Assembly (NCBI GenBank): GCA_003641695.1
Contig: QNBL01000046.1
Location: forward strand, 1-11,825
DNA length: 11,825 nt
Reading direction: 5' to 3'
Source: Spirochaetota bacterium
GTDB lineage: Bacteria > Spirochaetota > Spirochaetia > B11-G9
The position numbers and the translations under genes are program-made. Positions 7,502 to 11,825 of this stretch are shown here, piece by piece. Position 1 is the stretch's first letter, and every line of letters starts with the position of its first letter. The notes under the pieces were generated by a model. The model saw nothing but the letters and a program-made list of their open reading frames with translations, was not told the DNA's origin and searched no databases.

Positions 7502-7604
7502 AGTTCCCTCTCTATTACTTCGGATTCAGTATATCCTTTTCTTAGTAATATTTTAAATATCTTTAAGTACTGCAAATATTATACCGATTAAGGTACAAGA
7601 AACT
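7502..7604. promoter_or_regulatory. A/T-rich divergent promoter region between flcA and the CBM48-like gene
   Basis: This 103-bp gap must hold the start signals of two divergent units. On the minus strand a perfect TATAAT lies at 7583-7578, but the matching -35 is poor; TATACT, nearer to flcA around 7530-7535, is another -10 candidate. On the plus strand TATTAT (7577-7582) is a possible -10 overlapping the minus-strand one, again without a clear -35. Weak -35 boxes may mean activator dependence or another sigma factor. No classical sigma28 flagellar promoter was seen. Confidence 0.4.
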
Positions 7605-8321
7605 ATGAAAAAATATAACATTGTTTTACTAACCATACTATTATCTTTTCTTGCTCTTTCCGGACTTTCCGGTCTAACAAACGAAAGTGTGAGTATTCAT
7701 ATGCATATAACCAATACGGAGCAGGGACAGTCCCCGGTATTTATCGGCAGAAAGGTACTTTTTTCCTATTCAGCTCCATCAAAAAAGCGTTACATCCGGA
7801 GGGTGGGAATTTCATTCGGTTTTGAAGACTACCGGGTGGTTTATCCATTCTTCAAGAATGGAAAAAATGTCTTTATTTATGTCGCCGATGTTCCTGCAGG
7901 GATTGCTAGTATAGATTACAGAATTATTGTAGACGGTTTGTGGATCGCAGATCCAAACAGCCCCCAGACCTTTGTTTCAAATGACGGATTCACTATTTCC
8001 AGGGTTGAAATTCCTGCTTATTTAAAGTACAGCACCGAGACCCCGGTAATTAAACAGGGAAGGACTGTACAGTTCATATACAGCGGCGATAGCGGGAAAT
8101 CGGTCTTTCTGGCAGGGAATTTCAACAACTGGGACCCTTTCATGCTCAGGATGAAAGAAGACCCGGGAGAACCGGGATTATATTCACTGTCCATTAAGAT
8201 CCCTTCCGGAAATCAGTACTATACCTTTATTGCAGACGGGAAAGAAATAATTGATCCCAATAATCCCAAAAAAGCCATAGACAAAAACGGGAAAAAGGTT
8301 TCGTACCTTTTTGTACCTTAG
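7605..8321 (+). CDS. exported protein with two tandem CBM48/isoamylase-N-like modules
   Basis: This is a 238-residue protein with a Sec-type signal peptide (MKKY, then a hydrophobic run to about 24) and no lipobox cysteine, so it is probably periplasmic. Two similar beta-sandwich modules follow. Module 2 (about 148-238) carries VFLAGNFNNWDP (167-178), the typical GxFNxW signature of glycogen-binding/early-set domains, and FIADGKEIIDPNNP (208-221). Module 1 (about 45-137) carries IIVDGLWIADPNSP (107-120) but has GISFGFEDYRV where GxFNxW would be. No glycosidase catalytic domain is present, and the protein ends right after module 2, so it may bind a glycan or another protein. The ribosome site is weak (AAGG, 7590-7593, 11 bases from ATG 7605). 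It lies 18 bases before the next gene, so both form an operon. Which ligand it binds cannot be read from the sequence. Confidence 0.8.
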   Translation: MKKYNIVLLTILLSFLALSGLSGLTNESVSIHMHITNTEQGQSPVFIGRKVLFSYSAPSKKRYIRRVGISFGFEDYRVVYPFFKNGKNVFIYVADVPAGIASIDYRIIVDGLWIADPNSPQTFVSNDGFTISRVEIPAYLKYSTETPVIKQGRTVQFIYSGDSGKSVFLAGNFNNWDPFMLRMKEDPGEPGLYSLSIKIPSGNQYYTFIADGKEIIDPNNPKKAIDKNGKKVSYLFVP

Positions 8322-8339
8322 GGAACCCCGGAGATTCAA

Positions 8340-8822
8340 ATGCTCACTAACAATCTGAAACTGTATATTAAAGAAAACTTGCTGACTCTTCCTCTTCCGT
8401 TACTGAACCGGATGCTTTTCCTGCTCATTGGCTTAATGTTTACAGCTGGAATTATATATTCGGACAAATCCTCACCGCGGTTATGGATTCCCATACTGCT
8501 TGCCTTAGCATCCTTTGCAGGGGCCTTGTACACGGAAACATGGGAATTTGATAAAAGCAGTTCCACAATGACCTCTCTCAGGGGATTGAAACTTATCCCT
8601 ATTTTTAACACCCGGAAGATTGTTCCTTTTCATGAAATACACTGTTTCCGCTATACAAATGTTTCCCATAATAAAGGAAAACCACTCTGCACCTTTTCTG
8701 TAGAATTGACCAACAGTACATCTTTGGAGATTGAGAGGGGAGCAGGGAAACATACCTGTGAAACAATAAAAGACAATGCCGCTTACATTGCCGTTTTCTG
8801 CAACAAAAAACTCGGCACGTAA
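8340..8822 (+). CDS. small inner-membrane protein, two helices plus a soluble beta-rich domain, unknown function
   Basis: I do not recognise this 160-residue protein with confidence. It has two probable membrane helices (about 23-40 and 47-65) joined by a short SDKSSPR loop. The soluble C-terminal domain begins with TWEFDKSSSTMTSLRGLKLIPIF and continues with RKIVPFHEIHCFRY, a pattern of short strands and an 'F-x-EI' step like bacterial PH-like membrane proteins. The domain side is most likely cytoplasmic, by the basic residues near the helices. Four cysteines (102, 117, 140, 154) are spread through the domain. The start is supported by GGAGA (8330-8334), 5 bases before ATG 8340. It follows the CBM48-like gene by 18 bases and is followed by the shared terminator, so the two genes are one transcript. 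Confidence 0.72.
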   Translation: MLTNNLKLYIKENLLTLPLPLLNRMLFLLIGLMFTAGIIYSDKSSPRLWIPILLALASFAGALYTETWEFDKSSSTMTSLRGLKLIPIFNTRKIVPFHEIHCFRYTNVSHNKGKPLCTFSVELTNSTSLEIERGAGKHTCETIKDNAAYIAVFCNKKLGT

Positions 8823-8861
8823 CGTAAACGGGACTCTGCAGAAAACAAAGGGATGTATCGG

Positions 8862-8885
8862 GTTTGCCCGCTTCGCTGGGCAAAC
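8862..8885 (+). repeat. perfect inverted repeat (hairpin) between the operon end and the terminator
   Basis: GTTTGCCC (8862-8869) and GGGCAAAC (8878-8885) form a perfect 8-bp stem around an 8-base loop. It has no T-run of its own and ends one base before the A-run of the following terminator hairpin. It may be a 3'-end stabilising structure for the plus-strand transcript, a copy of a dispersed palindromic repeat, or a remnant terminator. One copy is seen in this window. Confidence 0.6.
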
Positions 8886-8886
8886 T

Positions 8887-8921
8887 AAAAAGAGCAGCTT
8901 TCAATTAAACTGCTCTTTTTT
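8887..8921. terminator. bidirectional intrinsic terminator
   Basis: AAAAAGAGCAG (8887-8897) pairs perfectly with CTGCTCTTTTT (8910-8920) over 11 bp around a 12-base loop. The T-run on the plus strand and the A-run (T-run in complement) on the other side make it work in both directions. It ends the CBM48-like/membrane-protein operon from the left, and lies 16 bases beyond the oppF stop codon, ending the opp operon from the right. Confidence 0.9.
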
Positions 8922-8937
8922 ATCAATTCTCTTCCTT

Positions 8938-9948
8938 CTATTCCGTACTGTCATGATGCAGAAAACAAGCAACCTTGTGGCCGCCGCCGACATCTTCAAG
9001 TCTGGGGACAGCTTCTGCACACTTATCCATCTTTTTGGGGCATCTGTCATAGAAATAACAGCTATGCCGTTCCGTATCAGGTGAAGGGACATCACCGGTA
9101 AGTATTATTCTCTTTCTTGCTCTTTCAATCTCGGGATCCGGGATCGGGACAGCTGATAAAAGAGCTTCGGTGTACGGATGGAGAGGATTCTTGTAAAGCT
9201 CTTCTGAATCTGAAGTTTCCATAATTTTCCCAAGATACATTACCGCAATCCGGTCACTTATGTGCTGGATTACCGCCAGATCATGGGCAATAAACAGATA
9301 GGACAGATTCATTTCCCTCTGGAAATCTGCCAGGAGATTCAGAATCTGTGACTGTATTGATACATCAAGCGCACTGACCGGCTCATCAGCCAAAATGATC
9401 TTTGGATCCAGTGCGAGAGCCCGTGCGACTCCTATACGCTGACGCTGACCGCCGGAAAACTCATGGGGATACCTGTTCCTGAAAAACCGTGACAACCCTA
9501 CTTTTTCCATGAGCATTTCCACTTTTTCAACAATTTCCTTGCTGCCAATATTCAAAACACCCCGCTGCTTAAAGATCTGCAGTGGTTCAGCAATTATATT
9601 ACCGGCAGTCATCCGGGGATTCAGGGATGCATAAGGGTCCTGAAAAACCATCTGCATATCCATCCTGGCTTTAAGGAGATCTACTTTCGATGAAGTACAA
9701 AGATTTTGTCCCTCAAGAAGAACGCTTCCTGTTGTCGGTTTATGCAACTGAGCAACACACCGGGCAGTTGTTGATTTCCCGCATCCGGATTCCCCTACAA
9801 GACCAAGTGTTTCACCTTCACCAAGTTCAAATTCTATACCGTCAACAGCTCGTATGTATCCTACCTTTCTCCGTATAATAACACCCTCTTCAATGGGGAA
9901 ATGCATTTTTAAATCTTTAACTTCCAATAGTGTATTCTTATTTTCCAC
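8938..9948 (-). CDS. oppF: oligopeptide/dipeptide ABC transporter ATP-binding protein OppF
   Basis: OppF is one of the two ATPases that drive peptide import, acting on the cytoplasmic face of the OppBC permease. Numbering from ATG 9963, it shows Walker A GESGCGKST (57-65), Q-loop Q108 in QDPYASLNPR, signature FSGGQRQR (169-176), Walker B IILADEP (189-195) and H-loop H227. The C-terminal oligopeptide-type extension has four cysteines (302, 308, 315, 333) spaced C-x5-C-x6-C-x17-C, the pattern linked to a 4Fe-4S cluster in DppD-type proteins. I place the start at GTG 9948 because AGGAGA (9960-9955) lies 6 bases before it, whereas ATG 9963 (5 codons longer) has no ribosome site. Either way it overlaps oppD (by 11 or 26 bases), which implies coupled translation. 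It is the last gene of the operon, before the terminator at 8887-8921. Confidence 0.93.
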   Translation of the reverse strand: MENKNTLLEVKDLKMHFPIEEGVIIRRKVGYIRAVDGIEFELGEGETLGLVGESGCGKSTTARCVAQLHKPTTGSVLLEGQNLCTSSKVDLLKARMDMQMVFQDPYASLNPRMTAGNIIAEPLQIFKQRGVLNIGSKEIVEKVEMLMEKVGLSRFFRNRYPHEFSGGQRQRIGVARALALDPKIILADEPVSALDVSIQSQILNLLADFQREMNLSYLFIAHDLAVIQHISDRIAVMYLGKIMETSDSEELYKNPLHPYTEALLSAVPIPDPEIERARKRIILTGDVPSPDTERHSCYFYDRCPKKMDKCAEAVPRLEDVGGGHKVACFLHHDSTE

Positions 9949-10930
9949 TTGTTTTCTCCTCATATAACCAGCAGCTTACCTCTCTGGATCCTTCAAGTTT
10001 CACTGCAGGAGGATATGAAGTTTTACACTTATCCATTGCATGTTCACACCTGGGGAAGAAGGGGCAGCATTCAGGCAGATCAATGACGTTAGGTGGCTGT
10101 CCCTCGATGGAATAGAGCTTCTTCTGCTTCGGCTTATCCAGGCGGGGTACTGACTTTATCAGTCCCCGCGTGTAAGGATGCTTGGGATCGGCAAATATCT
10201 CATCGTTGGTACCCTTCTCCACTACCTTGCCGGCGTACATAACGTTTACGTTATCACACATCCCGGCAACAACCCCAAGGTCATGCGTTATCATTATAAC
10301 CGCTGTGCCGAGTTTCTTCGAAAGGTCCTGAATCAATTCCAGAATTTGAGCCTGAATGGTTACATCCAGAGCTGAAGTGGGTTCGTCTGCAATAAGAATC
10401 TCAGGATCACAACTCAAGGCCATCGCTATCATAACCCGCTGCCTCATACCGCCGGAAAACTGATGAGGGTAGTCATCCACTCTTTTCTCCGCCTTTGGTA
10501 TTCCTACCATTTCCAGCATCTCTATTGCTCTTTTTCTGGCATCCTCTTTGGAAACCTTTTTATGAAGAACAATAGTTTCTACCATTTGTGTCGATATTTT
10601 TAGAAAAGGATTTAAACTGGTCATGGGGTCCTGAAATATCATCCCGATCTTGCCGCCCCGGATATTCCGCAGCTCTTCTTCGGTTAAATCAAAAACATTT
10701 CTCCCGTCAAAAATGACAGTTCCTCCCATTATCTTCCCGGGAGGAGAAGGAATCAGATTCATTACGGAAAGATTGGAAACGGATTTACCTGAACCGGACT
10801 CACCAACGATCCCCAGTGTTTCCCCTTTTCTCAATTCAAAGGATACGCCGTCAACCGCTTTAACCACTCCATCATCGGTGTTGAAGTAGGTTCTCAAGTT
10901 ATCGACTTTCAATATTATGTCTTTCTTCAT
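9938..10930 (-). CDS. oppD: oligopeptide/dipeptide ABC transporter ATP-binding protein OppD
   Basis: OppD pairs with OppF as the ATPase dimer of the peptide importer. The 330-residue protein has Walker A GESGSGKS (43-50), Q-loop Q100 in FQDPMTSLNPF, signature FSGGMRQR (158-165), Walker B ILIADEP (178-184), D-loop SALD and H-loop H216 in ITHDLGVVA. The C-terminal extension contains HPYTRGLIKSVPRLD and cysteines 289, 295, 302 and 320 with C-x5-C-x6-C-x17-C spacing, identical to OppF, suggesting a 4Fe-4S site. C288 is an extra neighbouring cysteine. ATG 10930 has a good ribosome site (AAGGAG, complement of 10940-10945). The gap to the oppC stop is 23 bases, so it is in the same operon. FSGGMRQR rather than FSGGQRQR fits OppD/DppD. 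Dipeptide rather than oligopeptide preference cannot be separated from sequence. Confidence 0.94.
   Translation of the reverse strand: MKKDIILKVDNLRTYFNTDDGVVKAVDGVSFELRKGETLGIVGESGSGKSVSNLSVMNLIPSPPGKIMGGTVIFDGRNVFDLTEEELRNIRGGKIGMIFQDPMTSLNPFLKISTQMVETIVLHKKVSKEDARKRAIEMLEMVGIPKAEKRVDDYPHQFSGGMRQRVMIAMALSCDPEILIADEPTSALDVTIQAQILELIQDLSKKLGTAVIMITHDLGVVAGMCDNVNVMYAGKVVEKGTNDEIFADPKHPYTRGLIKSVPRLDKPKQKKLYSIEGQPPNVIDLPECCPFFPRCEHAMDKCKTSYPPAVKLEGSREVSCWLYEEKTSGK
9955..9960 (-). promoter_or_regulatory. ribosome binding site that decides the oppF start
   Basis: Read on the minus strand, AGGAGA lies inside the end of oppD and 6 bases before GTG 9948. The upstream in-frame ATG 9963 overlaps this site and has no Shine-Dalgarno of its own, so the GTG is the better start. 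Confidence 0.65.
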
Positions 10931-10953
10931 ATGTACATGCTCCTTTAAAGGGA

Positions 10954-11825
10954 TTAGAGTTTGTTCTTACTCTGGGGATCCAGAGCATCCCGCAGTCCGT
11001 CACCGAGAAAGTTCATGGAAAACAGAAAGAGGGTCATTGCAGCAGCGGGAAACCACAGCAGCCAGGGATAGGTTGTCATGGCGTAAACCCCGTCCTGTAT
11101 GAGAACGCCCCACGAAGCAAAGGGAGCCTGAACTCCCAGGCCCAGAAAAGAGAGGAACGCTTCCAGCATTATAAAAGCGGGAACCCGCAATGTTGTATAA
11201 ACAATTATTACTCCGGAAGTATTGGGAATAAGATGTTTAAAAACAATCCGTGCCGTTCCAGCGCCGCTGGATCTTGCCGCTTCGATAAACTCGGAGTTCT
11301 TAAGCGAAAGAACCTGCCCTCTGACAACCCTGGCCACCGTAAGCCAGCTGACAATGGCAAGAGCAAAAAACAGGTTTGCTATGTTCCTGCCGAAAATGGC
11401 CATAAAGATAATTACCAGAAGTATATACGGGAGTGAATACATAATATCCACAAACCGCATCATCAGGGTATCAAACCGTCCGCCGATGTATCCGGATAAT
11501 GCACCAAGGACAACCCCGATAAACATGGAAGCAAGTGCTCCGATCAGACCGATCATTATCGAAACCTGTCCTCCGTAGATTATCCGTGAAAGGAGATCCC
11601 TGCCGAGGGAATCTGTTCCAAGAATATACACTCTATTGTTAACAAGGACCTCTTCTCCGGAAAGCAGTTTCTTTTTTTCTGTTGCGAGCGATTCCTTTAA
11701 ATCTTTGAGTTCCTGGTTTTCTTTTGCCGTAAGCTCAGTTCGTCCCTCTTTTGCCGCCATTGCATGCAGGAACTTGCTCTTCTTTTCATAAATAAGCTGA
11801 CCGGCAGGTTTGAAGGAGGGCCGCA
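10954..11825 (-). CDS. oppC: peptide ABC transporter permease OppC, 5' end cut by the window edge
   Basis: OppC is one of two inner-membrane permease subunits that form the peptide channel. The reading frame stays open past the internal ATG 11760 to the right edge (…RPSFKPAGQLIYEKKSK…), so the N-terminus, including the first membrane helix, lies outside; an ATG start at 11760 would lose it. The window holds about 290 codons. YILGTDSLGRDLLSRIIYGG is the typical OppC entry motif, followed by about five membrane segments, and the ATPase-contacting EAA loop reads EAARSSGAGTARIVFKHLIPN. The C-terminus GDGLRDALDPQSKNKL is classic for OppC/DppC. An unusual Lys/Glu-rich, helix-forming stretch of about 45 residues precedes GTDSLGRD, in what should be the first periplasmic loop. 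The oppD gene follows after 23 bases. OppB and the binding proteins should lie to the right. Confidence 0.92.
   Translation of the reverse strand, partial: RPSFKPAGQLIYEKKSKFLHAMAAKEGRTELTAKENQELKDLKESLATEKKKLLSGEEVLVNNRVYILGTDSLGRDLLSRIIYGGQVSIMIGLIGALASMFIGVVLGALSGYIGGRFDTLMMRFVDIMYSLPYILLVIIFMAIFGRNIANLFFALAIVSWLTVARVVRGQVLSLKNSEFIEAARSSGAGTARIVFKHLIPNTSGVIIVYTTLRVPAFIMLEAFLSFLGLGVQAPFASWGVLIQDGVYAMTTYPWLLWFPAAAMTLFLFSMNFLGDGLRDALDPQSKNKL

Noticed and set aside
7605..7680. Lipoprotein signal on the CBM48-like protein
   Set aside because: No cysteine occurs in or near the hydrophobic N-terminus, so a lipobox is absent; a Sec signal peptide is the better reading.
11758..11760. ATG at 11760 as the oppC start
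   Set aside because: The frame is open upstream to the edge, and starting here would omit the first membrane helix that OppC proteins need; the gene is cut by the window.

Overview
This window looks like spirochaete chromosome of moderate G+C content. The strongest pointer is a 917-residue protein with an acidic cytoplasmic tail, one membrane segment and a long TPR-type periplasmic part. It matches the flagellar collar protein FlcA (BB0326 in Borrelia burgdorferi), a family I know only from spirochaetes with periplasmic flagella. A peptide/oligopeptide ABC transporter (oppC, oppD, oppF) lies close by, as I recall it does in Borrelia. A TonB-dependent receptor means an outer membrane, which fits a free-living, Spirochaeta-like organism better than a reduced host-restricted one. 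No rRNA, tRNA, IS element, CRISPR array or phage gene is visible. Coding density is high and the longest gap between genes is about 200 bp.

Layout from left to right. Positions 1-809 (minus) hold the first 269 codons of a mannose-1-phosphate guanylyltransferase that runs off the left edge. Divergent from it, 915-1997 (plus) is a branched-chain aminotransferase with its own likely promoter. At 2044-2170 there is a compact cobalamin riboswitch, followed by a two-gene operon on the plus strand: a BtuB-like outer-membrane receptor (2200-4092) overlapping a TonB gene (4080-4751). TonB meets flcA (7501-4748, minus) tail to tail, and the two stop codons share a TTAA palindrome. A divergent promoter region (7502-7604) separates flcA from a plus-strand pair: an exported protein with two CBM48-like modules (7605-8321) and a small two-helix membrane protein (8340-8822). 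A bidirectional hairpin terminator at 8887-8921 closes this pair and also the minus-strand opp operon, read oppC (cut by the right edge), oppD, oppF.

How the genes work together. The riboswitch, receptor and TonB form one vitamin B12 uptake unit: free cobalamin would lower translation of the receptor and, by coupling, probably of TonB. ExbB/ExbD and the inner-membrane BtuCDF proteins are not here. OppC/D/F are the permease and ATPase parts of a peptide importer whose OppB and binding proteins should lie beyond the right edge. FlcA is expected to scaffold the flagellar motor collar in the periplasm. The CBM48-like protein and its downstream partner have no assignable role. I did not find an obviously new multi-gene system. 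The most unusual items are the dedicated riboswitch-controlled TonB, the FDL-repeat acidic tail of FlcA, the complementary degeneration of the two CBM48-like modules, and the gap-free convergent gene junction.
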